This document shows positions 9,421 through 15,663 of a stretch of 23,800 nt of DNA, one piece after another. Position numbers and translations under genes: made by a program. Position 1 is the stretch's first letter. Each line of letters starts with the position of its first letter. The stretch spans positions 1 to 23,800 of the IMG/VR virus record IMGVR_UViG_3300010370_000245. The stretch is one strand, 5' to 3'. Origin of the DNA: a virus. The notes beneath the pieces were generated by a model. It ran no database searches. It was given only the letters and a program-made list of their open reading frames with translations, and was not told the DNA's origin.

Positions 9421-9645
9421 ATGGCATTACTCACCCCTGCAACAGGAGCACAGATTTCTTTTGGTAAAGTCAACAAGGCATTTACCAATTTTGCACCAGG
9501 TGCAGCAGGTAATGCCCCGTCTGGAGGACAAAATATAAAACTTAGTTCAGTGTTAGGAACCTACGTTAGTTTGGCAACCGGAACACAATTAAGTTTATCT
9601 TTAGGATTAGGCGGAAAATCTACACCTTTTGATTACGATACATAA
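9421..9645 (+). CDS. Small motif protein of virion-gene clusters (74 aa)
   Basis: A 74-aa protein with its own late-promoter-like octamer and a purine-rich AAGGTAAAGG leader. It reads as two short beta-motif units, 'ISFGKVNKAF' followed by 'IKLSSVLGTYVSLATGTQLS', ending in a Gly-Lys-Ser turn ('LGLGGKSTPF'). This unit (Ile-Ser-x-x-x-Val-Asn near the start, Leu-Ser...Gly-Lys-Ser near the end) is one I have seen in small proteins or domains beside phage tail-fibre genes. That link is from memory and the function is not known. No Cys, no membrane helix. Its place directly after three fibre-type genes suggests a small fibre or baseplate accessory. The next gene starts 8 bp downstream. Confidence 0.7.
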   Translation: MALLTPATGAQISFGKVNKAFTNFAPGAAGNAPSGGQNIKLSSVLGTYVSLATGTQLSLSLGLGGKSTPFDYDT

Positions 9646-9653
9646 GGTAATAG

Positions 9654-10124
9654 ATGAAAGTAGATCAAATTGCTGAAATAATAAAAATTGCAGACTTATC
9701 AAAGAGTAAGTGGGAATTAGATAATATAATCTACTGGGACAGATCTACAAATCCAGTAACACTTATAAACTTTTTAGAAAGAATTCAAGAACTCAAAACT
9801 AGCACTAGTTTAACTAAAACTGAAGAGACTGAGCTTAAGCATCTCATTGAATTGTTAAAAGAGCTTGATTATAAAGAATGTAAAGAGCTTTTTAGCCAAG
9901 ACGACGACCAATCTAAAGATTATTATTTAGAATCTTTAGCAAGAACAGCGGCTATAGAAACACTAACCTCGGGCAAATTGAGCTTCGAAACTATGACAAC
10001 CGCTTGCAAATTAAGTCCCAACGACTTTATAATAGTTGCGAAACGCACACAAGATCTAATTCAGGCAATACATGGATTAGTAATTAAGGGCGAAGCACTG
10101 AGTAAAGATGTTGCAGGCGCATGA
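9654..10124 (+). CDS. Unknown 156-aa helical protein
   Basis: I do not recognise this protein. It is charged and predicted by eye to be mostly helical, with Leu/Lys/Glu-rich stretches ('ELKHLIELLKELDYKECKEL', residues ~60-80) and one acidic patch (QDDDQSKD). It has no signal peptide or membrane segment. An AAGGTAATAG sequence 4-13 nt before the ATG could act as a ribosome binding site. Its stop overlaps the glycosyltransferase start in an ATGA, so the two are translationally coupled. A role as chaperone or partner for the neighbouring fibre proteins or the glycosyltransferase is only a guess from position. Confidence 0.65.
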   Translation: MKVDQIAEIIKIADLSKSKWELDNIIYWDRSTNPVTLINFLERIQELKTSTSLTKTEETELKHLIELLKELDYKECKELFSQDDDQSKDYYLESLARTAAIETLTSGKLSFETMTTACKLSPNDFIIVAKRTQDLIQAIHGLVIKGEALSKDVAGA

Positions 10125-10783
10125 AAAAGAAATCAGTATTTTCTACCACAAGCTGGACAAGCAAAAAAGGTAAATTAGCTGTTTGTATCCCTACTAGGGA
10201 TACTCTACATTCAGCTCACGCCTTATGTCTAGCTGAAATGATGAAACTTAATACCATGAATAATATCGATACTCAAGTATTCATGGATGCTAGCACTATA
10301 CTATTAACTCAGCGTGAACGGCTAGCCACCGAAGCGGTTAATCTAGGTGCAGAATATGTGCTTTGGTTAGATAGCGATATTACCTTTCCCGCTAGCATAG
10401 CCATGAGATTAATAGCACATAACGAGGATATTGTTGCCTGTAATTATATTCGAAGGCAATTGCCACCAAAGGGTGTTGCCTATGAAGTTATAGGAGATTG
10501 GCAAAATCCATTACCATTCGAGATTTACGATGACTTAATAGAAGTTCAGGGTGTAGGTATGGGATGTATGCTAATGAAAACTAAAATTTTTACAGAAATC
10601 CCTAAACCTTGGTTTGAGTTTGGTTGGACAGCCTCTAGTAATGACTATCTCGGTGAGGACATGATACTTTGTCAAAAAATGGCAAGTGTTGGGTATAATG
10701 TAAAAATTGATACTCAACTCAGTCAAGAATTAAGGCATTTAGGAACTTGGGCGTTCGGCCCAGACCTATTAGATAAGTTCTAA
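10121..10783 (+). CDS. GT-A type glycosyltransferase
   Basis: The 220-aa sequence has the layout of phage GT-A fold glycosyltransferases. An N-terminal strand 'KLAVCIPTRD' (residues 18-27) is followed by 'RERLATEAVNLGAEYVLWLD' and the metal/nucleotide-binding DxD motif 'LDSDITFP' (D84, D86). Next come 'GVGMGCMLMKTKIF' (~144-157) and an acceptor/base region 'GEDMILCQKM' (E179, D180). A late His in 'RHLG' (H206) is typical of metal coordination in this fold. Such enzymes move a sugar from a nucleotide-sugar to an acceptor. The acceptor is not visible from sequence: virion protein, modified DNA base and host glycan are all possible. Position after fibre genes favours a virion or host-surface target. 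It starts in an ATGA overlap with the 156-aa gene and overlaps the Nudix gene tail to tail by 15 bp. Confidence 0.85.
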   Translation: MKKKSVFSTTSWTSKKGKLAVCIPTRDTLHSAHALCLAEMMKLNTMNNIDTQVFMDASTILLTQRERLATEAVNLGAEYVLWLDSDITFPASIAMRLIAHNEDIVACNYIRRQLPPKGVAYEVIGDWQNPLPFEIYDDLIEVQGVGMGCMLMKTKIFTEIPKPWFEFGWTASSNDYLGEDMILCQKMASVGYNVKIDTQLSQELRHLGTWAFGPDLLDKF

Positions 10784-11191
10784 TAATAATTCTAATTTAG
10801 CCCTAGTTATCTTATTTGTTAAACTATTTTTTACGCCTTGATGTAGGGGTTTAGGCCATTTACCGTATTCACACCAAGAATAACCACTATGCTCAGAATT
10901 TAATACAGGCATAAATTCTTTTTCAATTAATAGCACATAGGTATTATATTGAAAACGTTGATCATTACTTACAAAAAGCTCTAAAGGTATAGCTTTTCTA
11001 ATTTTAGTATTTCCTACTTCTTCTTCTATTTCACGTGACAGTGTGTCATATGGTGTAAAATCTTTAGGATCTTTTTTACCTCCAACAAATCCCCAAGACC
11101 CGGCAGTTTTACCGTTGTTCCTGAGTAAAAATAAAAACCTTTTAGTATCAGCAGCCAAAACAAATCCACCACTACAAATTATTTCATTCAC
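10769..11191 (-). CDS. Nudix hydrolase, start revised to GTG
   Basis: The protein has a Nudix box at residues 38-60 (numbered from the GTG), beginning GGKKDP and ending 'SREIEEEVG', which matches the RExxEExG core. The box differs slightly from the classic pattern: Asp replaces the first Glu and the following spacer is one residue longer. Nudix enzymes cleave nucleoside diphosphates linked to another group; the substrate here is not predictable. I place the start at the GTG at 11191-11189 because it forms a GTGA overlap with the gp15 stop. A longer version would need a TTG at 11206. The gene is last in the gp14-gp15-Nudix operon and its 3' end overlaps the glycosyltransferase gene by 15 bp. 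It is 140 aa, normal for a single-domain Nudix protein. Confidence 0.85.
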   Translation of the reverse strand: MNEIICSGGFVLAADTKRFLFLLRNNGKTAGSWGFVGGKKDPKDFTPYDTLSREIEEEVGNTKIRKAIPLELFVSNDQRFQYNTYVLLIEKEFMPVLNSEHSGYSWCEYGKWPKPLHQGVKNSLTNKITRAKLELLLELI

Positions 11192-12588
11192 AAAATCAAT
11201 CGCCAAAGTTTATTTTGATATACACCTTCATAACTCTTTACCCAATCACCGTTTTCAAATTGATACTGAGTTCCGGTATAAGAGTTAGTGACATAAATTA
11301 CACCGGTCGCTGTTGTAGAATCAAATACAATACCCCAACTTGTTCCATTCCATGAGATTATATCATTGGCATGTGCCCTGAAATCGCTTCCGTCGGAGTT
11401 TTTCCATGCTACAGGACCGTCGTATCCGGGCTGACCAAAATCTGGAGAAAGATTTAATCCTTCTAAAATTAAAAATCTTGTTCCTGCTGTTACCCCCGAT
11501 GGTTTATATGTAATAGGATTAACTATAGCATCAATAGTGCCTCTTCCTGATAAAATAGTATTAGAGGGTATTGTATCTTGATCTACAGATAAAATCATTG
11601 ATTTATCATCTGATGGATCTAAAGAAATTGTAGCAACTACTTCATTCTCACCAGCTTTAGCAAATCTTAATTGAGTTAAACTAGCTCTAAATTTTCCAGG
11701 ATACATATTTAAAATTGTATGCCACGAAGTAGAATTCCTAGGATCAGTTATATCAATTCCTGAGTTTGAAATTGCTTGACTAATAAGACGTGCTGTTCCG
11801 TTTAACACTAATAATTCATAGTTGCCCGGTGTCACTGTAACTTCTTCGTCTGGGCTAAAATCATTAAAAATAGCAGATTCACCTGTTCTATCATAGGCAG
11901 TCTTAATCGGTCCTTCTATATTTTCAGCAAAAAGATTACTGATAATTTTAGTTACTATACCTAATTTTCTTACCTTTGCAGGTGGAGTAATCCATACAGG
12001 TGCTGAGAATGTTAAACTTAAAATATCAATATCCTCGTTAACACCTTGCGGAACAGCTCTTGTCGTCCATACCTGACTTTCTAAGTGTAGCACACTAAGG
12101 CTAGTCCAATCAACATAATTATCAGTAGTTTGAATTTCTAAACTAGGATTAAAAAATACAACTATTTGCTCCCAAAGTTGCAACTTTTGTTCTGCACTTG
12201 TAGTCCATATATCTGCATTTAAAGAAAGCAGATAAGGGCTAGGCATAATACGTTCTACAGTATAATTACTACCTTGAGTGTTAATATAGGTATTAGTAGC
12301 GGTGTTTATATCACGTTCTCTAATATGTATTTTGCTGACAAAGGTAGGGTCTTGTAGTCTAGGGCGGTCAAATTGAATGTCTTTTATATAGCAAGCAATA
12401 AATGGTGCTGATGGAATAGCATTCTCACTGTTCTTTCTTAGCAACTGTGCCACCTGTCTAGTCATATCTCCATATCTAACAGGCACACGAGTAAGATTAC
12501 CCTTAGCATCTCTATAGGCAAAATTACTCATCACGTTAATAAATTGAGACAAATATCTTCTTATTTGCCCGTCATAAAAATAATCCAT
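11188..12588 (-). CDS. gp15: Tail completion and sheath stabiliser, T4 gp15-like, with long C-terminal extension
   Basis: The N-terminal ~270 residues match the T4 gp15 family pattern. They open with 'FYDGQIRRYLSQF' (T4 has FYNSSFRRY), followed by 'VERIMPSPYLLSLNADIWTT', 'LWEQIVVFFNPSLEIQTTDN' and a 'WITPPAKVRKLG' end of the core. In T4, gp15 caps the tail tube and sheath and joins the tail to the neck. T4 gp15 is 272 aa; this one is 466 aa. The extra ~190 residues include a C-terminal tandem of short Trp motifs ('DIISWNGTSWGIVFDS' and 'YQFENGDWVKSYEG', about residues 405-455). The ATG shares one base with the gp14 stop (TAATG) and the TGA overlaps the Nudix GTG, so the three genes form one coupled operon. 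Confidence 0.88.
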   Translation of the reverse strand: MDYFYDGQIRRYLSQFINVMSNFAYRDAKGNLTRVPVRYGDMTRQVAQLLRKNSENAIPSAPFIACYIKDIQFDRPRLQDPTFVSKIHIRERDINTATNTYINTQGSNYTVERIMPSPYLLSLNADIWTTSAEQKLQLWEQIVVFFNPSLEIQTTDNYVDWTSLSVLHLESQVWTTRAVPQGVNEDIDILSLTFSAPVWITPPAKVRKLGIVTKIISNLFAENIEGPIKTAYDRTGESAIFNDFSPDEEVTVTPGNYELLVLNGTARLISQAISNSGIDITDPRNSTSWHTILNMYPGKFRASLTQLRFAKAGENEVVATISLDPSDDKSMILSVDQDTIPSNTILSGRGTIDAIVNPITYKPSGVTAGTRFLILEGLNLSPDFGQPGYDGPVAWKNSDGSDFRAHANDIISWNGTSWGIVFDSTTATGVIYVTNSYTGTQYQFENGDWVKSYEGVYQNKLWRLIL

Positions 12589-13775
12589 TACACATCAGCC
12601 TTCGGTTTAAGGACTCTGCTAAGAGCCTGTCTTTCTGGAATAATCTCACCTGCTATAGTAGCTGTATTTAAATTGTTTATAAAGCTAGCTTTTAATTTTC
12701 TTCTAATTAGATCTTGATCGATAGTTTGTGTATCCCCTAAGGTGCTAATTGTCATCCTAACATTATCCTCAAATCTTACCCAATGCGATCCATTGAACCT
12801 ATACATTCTATTTGGAAGGTAGTCAGTTCTAACAAAAAACTCACCTTCTGTTGCATTTTCCGGAAATGTTATACCAAAACTGTATGGCGATCCGTTTGGT
12901 GGAACACCATCCCCTGTAAGATATCCTACATAATAATTCTTGTTAGGTGTATTAAGAATAGCGGTAGTATCTAATCCGCTAGTGACATCAATATCTGTTG
13001 AGCTTACATCTAAAGTATCTACTAACCCAGATGTCTCCTCCTTAGGAACAATATACAAATGTCGTGTTTCATACCCACTCTTAGGGACATCTGCTTCAGC
13101 TTGAAGTATAACCTGATCATTAATTTCTATACTCTTTTGATAATCACTTAAAAGATCTCTTAAAGTCGATCCATCACCTGCTCCTGAATCTTTATCTAAA
13201 ATTTCTTTAAACTCTTGTCTATCTACCAAAGGTTGGCATTTAACTCTAATCAAATGTGGATACCAAGTTTGGCTGTAACCGCTAGCAGGTCTGCTGACTT
13301 CGCTAACTACATAAAATCTTTTTAAAGCAGCTAAACTGTTATCTAAGGCATATTCATCTTTTTGATGCGGTAGCTCTAGAACATCACCTGCAACAATTTT
13401 TCTACCAAGAGCTTCGAAACTTGATCTAAGATGAAAGTTTATAAGTATATTCTCATTTTGTAAAAACAATCCAAATTGACTCAAATTAAAATCTATATCC
13501 TGAAGAGTGTAAATCCCTCTAATTACATAAACATCTGTATCATACTTTCTATCTCTATTTTCTAACAACAATAAGTCTTGAATAGAAACTTCAGGGATTT
13601 CGTTAAGCTGAGCAGGAACTGTTGGCGAACTTTCTCCTTCTAAAGGAGTCACTGGCCCAAGGTATTTGTGAACAAGTATATCTGTGCCACCAATTTGAAA
13701 TTGTTCATTAATAGCACGATCGATAAATTTAAAATCATTACCTTTTTCTGGACGATATAGAGATAGTCTAGGCAT
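12588..13775 (-). CDS. gp14: Neck protein, T4 gp14-like
   Basis: The 395-aa protein fits the gp14 neck family. The central region 'FGLFLQNENILINFHLRSSF', followed by 'GDVLELPHQKDEYALDN' and a 'FYVVSEVSRPASGYSQTWYP' stretch, parallels T4 gp14's 'FGMQVQDEVTLSINPNLF', 'GDLIYFPMDNSLFEI' and 'Y.LGQ' order. The C-terminus ends 'ERQALSRVLKPKAD', as I recall for marine gp14 proteins. gp14 forms the neck with gp13 and connects head to tail. It is longer than T4 gp14 (256 aa), partly through a 'FFVRTDYLPNRMYRFNGSHW' Trp motif at residues ~308-330. The gene opens the minus-strand operon. Its ATG lies 7 nt from a CATAAATA octamer, with no Shine-Dalgarno sequence. It is divergent from gp13, whereas in T4 both lie on the same strand. 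Confidence 0.88.
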   Translation of the reverse strand: MPRLSLYRPEKGNDFKFIDRAINEQFQIGGTDILVHKYLGPVTPLEGESSPTVPAQLNEIPEVSIQDLLLLENRDRKYDTDVYVIRGIYTLQDIDFNLSQFGLFLQNENILINFHLRSSFEALGRKIVAGDVLELPHQKDEYALDNSLAALKRFYVVSEVSRPASGYSQTWYPHLIRVKCQPLVDRQEFKEILDKDSGAGDGSTLRDLLSDYQKSIEINDQVILQAEADVPKSGYETRHLYIVPKEETSGLVDTLDVSSTDIDVTSGLDTTAILNTPNKNYYVGYLTGDGVPPNGSPYSFGITFPENATEGEFFVRTDYLPNRMYRFNGSHWVRFEDNVRMTISTLGDTQTIDQDLIRRKLKASFINNLNTATIAGEIIPERQALSRVLKPKADV

Positions 13776-13782
13776 AGTAGTA

Positions 13783-13797
13783 TATTTATGGTAAATA
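13783..13797. promoter_or_regulatory. Palindromic divergent late-promoter pair between gp14 and gp13
   Basis: The 15 bp TATTTATGGTAAATA form a perfect palindrome (6-bp arms around TGG). Read on the minus strand it gives CATAAATA, 7 nt before the gp14 ATG. Read on the plus strand it gives GGTAAATA (13790-13797), 5 nt before the ATG at 13803. It matches the late-promoter-like octamers before other genes here. Neither gene has a Shine-Dalgarno sequence in this gap. Confidence 0.65.
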
Positions 13798-13802
13798 GCT
13801 GT

Positions 13803-14561
13803 ATGACTGATAGCGAACTAGAAAGACAAAATGTCGTTGACTACATCAAATCTATGCTAGGTGATGGCATGATTGATGTTGAATTAGACCCTGCACACTA
13901 TAAAACTGCCATAGATCGAGCTTTAGCTAAGTTTAGACAGCGTAGTAGCAATGCAGTAGAAGAGAGCTATGCTTTTTTAACAGTTCAAGTTGACCAAAAT
14001 GAGTATACCCTACCTAGTGAAATTACTAATGTTAGACAAATTTTTCGTCGAAGCATAGGTTCTAGATCTGGCGGAGGAGGAGGTGGCACCCTATTTGAAC
14101 CATTCAATTTAGCCTACTCTAACACTTATCTCTTAACTGCTACAAATATGGGTGGATTAGCTACATATTACGCTTTTGCAAGCTATCAAAAGCAAGTAGG
14201 AAAAATGTTTGGTAGTGATATAAATTTCACATATAATAGAACTACAAAGAAACTAACATTGATGCAAAGGCCTAGAAGTGAAGAAGAAGTATTGATATGG
14301 GTTCACAACTACAGACCAGACTTTAATTTATTGCAAGATCAGTTTGCTGGCCAATGGTTAAAGGATTATGCCCTTGCTACCTGTAAAGTTATACTTGGCG
14401 AAGCTAGAGAAAAATTTGGAACTATTGCGAGTCCACAAGGTGGCACAACGCTAAACGGTGCCGCCTTAAAAGGTGAGGGTAAAGCTGAGCTAGAAATGTT
14501 AGAACAAGACATTGTTAATTATAAAGACGGCGGAACTCCCCTTACATTTGTTATCGGCTAA
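13803..14561 (+). CDS. gp13: Neck protein, T4 gp13-like
   Basis: The 252-aa protein matches gp13 neck proteins. It has an N-terminal helix pair with 'IDVELDPAHYKTAIDRALAK' (T4: '[20 protein letters not shown]'), a Gly-rich loop and a C-terminal 'WLKDYALATCKVILG' (T4: 'WVKDYATALAKELNG'). It ends with 'GTTLNGAALKGEGKAELEML' and a Pro/Gly-Phe/Val-Ile/Val-Gly tail. gp13 forms the neck ring with gp14 between portal and tail. An in-frame ATG at 13788 lies inside the promoter palindrome, so I prefer the ATG at 13803, which begins MTDSELERQ. The spacing of 5 nt to TAAATA and the absence of a Shine-Dalgarno sequence suggest a leaderless mRNA. Its usual partners gp14 and gp15 are inverted beside it. 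Confidence 0.88.
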   Translation: MTDSELERQNVVDYIKSMLGDGMIDVELDPAHYKTAIDRALAKFRQRSSNAVEESYAFLTVQVDQNEYTLPSEITNVRQIFRRSIGSRSGGGGGGTLFEPFNLAYSNTYLLTATNMGGLATYYAFASYQKQVGKMFGSDINFTYNRTTKKLTLMQRPRSEEEVLIWVHNYRPDFNLLQDQFAGQWLKDYALATCKVILGEAREKFGTIASPQGGTTLNGAALKGEGKAELEMLEQDIVNYKDGGTPLTFVIG

Positions 14562-14568
14562 TAAAAAT

Positions 14569-14597
14569 TTGACATTCTAATCTAAAGATAATAAATT
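14569..14597 (+). promoter_or_regulatory. Candidate host sigma70-type promoter for the dNMP kinase gene
   Basis: A perfect -35 element TTGACA (14569-14574) is followed after 17 bp by TAAATT (14592-14597), which matches four of six bases of the -10 consensus. Transcription would begin about 14604, within the hairpin before the kinase gene. This is the only gap in the window with a consensus -35, which would fit a nucleotide-metabolism gene expressed before the late genes around it. Confidence 0.4.
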
Positions 14598-14620
14598 ATA
14601 GCATCGTTCGGGGGTGCTAT
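14598..14620 (+). promoter_or_regulatory. Hairpin over the ribosome binding site and start codon of the dNMP kinase gene
   Basis: ATAGCATC (14598-14605) can pair with GGTGCTAT (14613-14620) in an 8-bp stem with one G-T pair and a 7-nt loop. The only possible ribosome binding site, the G-run at 14610-14614, lies partly in the loop and partly in the stem. The first two bases of the ATG at 14619 are paired. There is no T-run after it, so it is not a terminator. It would be expected to limit initiation unless it is melted or bound. Confidence 0.5.
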
Positions 14621-15266
14621 GATTATAGGGTTTGTAGGTTTTATTGGATCAGGTAAAGATACTGCCGCAGATTATTTGGTAAATTTTCACGGATTTCGAA
14701 GGGATTCTTTTGCTAATACCTTAAAAGATGCTGTAGCTGCGGTTTTTGGATGGGATAGAACTTTACTAGAAGGACGCACTAAAGAAGCTCGGGAATGGCG
14801 AGAACAAGTAGACACTTGGTGGTCAGAAAGACTTGAAATTAAGGAACTAACCCCTCGATGGGTATTACAGCATTGGGGGACAGAAGTTCTAAGAAATCAT
14901 TTTCACGATGATATCTGGATTGCTAGCCTTGAGAATAAAATTCGCAAAACTAAAGACAACATTGTAATCAGCGATGTTAGATTTACAAATGAAATAAAGG
15001 CCATCCATAATGCAGGTGGATTAGTAGTGAGAGTAAAAAGAGGGACTGATCCTAATTGGTTCCAAGATGCTGCCAACGTTAACTGCGGACCTACAAATCT
15101 TAATTGGGCAATAAGTAAACAAAGAATGTCGGAATTAAAAATTCATACTAGTGAAACTAGTTGGATTGGAAATCATATTGACTACACAATAGAAAATGAT
15201 CAAACCATTGATCATCTTTTTAACGAAATTAAAAATCTGGTTGAAGATCACCTCGTCGCCATCTAA
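14619..15266 (+). CDS. gp1: Deoxynucleoside monophosphate kinase, T4 gp1-like
   Basis: The 215-aa protein starts with a P-loop 'GFIGSGKDTAADYL' (Walker A G7-K13), the form found in T4 gp1-like dNMP kinases (T4: 'GVKRSGKDTTADF'). Further landmarks are 'RWVLQHWGTEVLRNHF' (residues ~80-95; T4: 'RRLMQALGTDLIVNNF'), 'DNIVISDVRFTNEIKAI' (~112-128) and a late 'HTSETSW' stretch that mirrors 'HITEAG' in T4. The enzyme phosphorylates dNMPs to dNDPs for phage DNA synthesis. It sits alone among virion genes and has a possible host-type promoter and a start-site hairpin, which suggests separate control. Its last 38 bp overlap the convergent HNH-type gene. Which dNMPs it accepts cannot be read from sequence. 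Confidence 0.87.
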   Translation: MIIGFVGFIGSGKDTAADYLVNFHGFRRDSFANTLKDAVAAVFGWDRTLLEGRTKEAREWREQVDTWWSERLEIKELTPRWVLQHWGTEVLRNHFHDDIWIASLENKIRKTKDNIVISDVRFTNEIKAIHNAGGLVVRVKRGTDPNWFQDAANVNCGPTNLNWAISKQRMSELKIHTSETSWIGNHIDYTIENDQTIDHLFNEIKNLVEDHLVAI

Positions 15267-15564
15267 TCTCTGTTTTATCTAAAATTCTTTGGCAATTTGC
15301 ACAGACAGTTTTTAAGTTAGAATGCCTACAATTTTGTAGATCACCGTCAGCGTGATAAACATTAAATTGTTGCGGAAATTTAGAAGAAAAGCTACATCTA
15401 TCGCAGGATAATTTTTTCTTATATCCTGCTCTTACCCATAAAGGAACCCCATCTCCACGATCTTTGGAGCAATGATCGCACATTGACCTATAATAAACTT
15501 TATCAGCTTTGTGATAGTTAATAGCAACAAGCCTTTGTTGACATTTCTTACAAAAATTACGCAT
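15229..15564 (-). CDS. Small HNH-type zinc protein
   Basis: The 111-aa protein has nine Cys: CxxC pairs at 5/8, 29/32, 54/57 and 88/91, plus C79. An HNH-like core follows the third pair: H71-A-D73-G, N78-C79, N83-L and C88-A-N-C91. Similar proteins in T4-like cyanophages are usually called HNH endonucleases (from memory). The position after the last CxxC, normally His, is Gln92 here, so nuclease activity is uncertain and it may only bind DNA. The gene is antisense to both neighbours. Its stop lies 38 bp inside the kinase gene and its start faces away from gp18. Two GAAAAGGGC copies lie just upstream. It may be a free-standing homing-type gene or a domesticated DNA-binding protein. Confidence 0.78.
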   Translation of the reverse strand: MRNFCKKCQQRLVAINYHKADKVYYRSMCDHCSKDRGDGVPLWVRAGYKKKLSCDRCSFSSKFPQQFNVYHADGDLQNCRHSNLKTVCANCQRILDKTEIRWRRGDLQPDF

Positions 15565-15569
15565 ACTGC

Positions 15570-15590
15570 GCCCTTTTCAGTGCCCTTTTC
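15570..15590 (-). repeat. Direct repeat of 9 bp just upstream of the HNH-type gene
   Basis: On the minus strand GAAAAGGGC occurs twice with starts 12 bp apart (plus-strand GCCCTTTTC at 15570-15578 and 15582-15590). The nearer copy lies 5 nt before the ATG and its AAGGG could serve as a ribosome binding site. The second copy would be a spare site or a protein-binding half-site. Confidence 0.55.
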
Positions 15591-15594
15591 CGTG

Positions 15595-15602
15595 TATTTA
15601 AG
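15595..15602 (-). promoter_or_regulatory. Late-promoter-like octamer CTTAAATA (minus strand)
   Basis: The octamer lies 30 nt before the HNH-type ATG and upstream of the GAAAAGGGC repeats. It matches the TTAAATA/TAAATA core but has CT in place of the usual NA, so it is weaker evidence than the other octamers. Confidence 0.35.
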
Positions 15603-15624
15603 ACGGATTTTTTTCTAAGATGGT

Positions 15625-15632
15625 AATAAATA
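15625..15632 (+). promoter_or_regulatory. Late-promoter-like octamer AATAAATA before gp18
   Basis: AATAAATA lies 31 nt before the sheath ATG. A strong AGGAG ribosome binding site follows at 15651-15655, 8 nt from the ATG. This arrangement (octamer, leader, AGGAG) suits a very abundant virion protein. Confidence 0.65.
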
Positions 15633-15663
15633 AATCAAAGTAATCCATTTAGGAGATTGTATA

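Noticed and set aside
11043-11288. Plus-strand open frame of 81 codons over the Nudix gene and gp15 end
   Set aside because: It overlaps two recognisable minus-strand genes (Nudix box, gp15 C-terminus) and its protein shows no family features.
13788-13802. Upstream ATG as start of gp13
   Set aside because: It lies inside the promoter palindrome and would add MVNSC, which is not in the gp13 family pattern; the ATG at 13803 is better placed.
15600-15616. T-run at ~15607-15614 as a terminator
   Set aside because: No stable stem lies just upstream of it on either strand.
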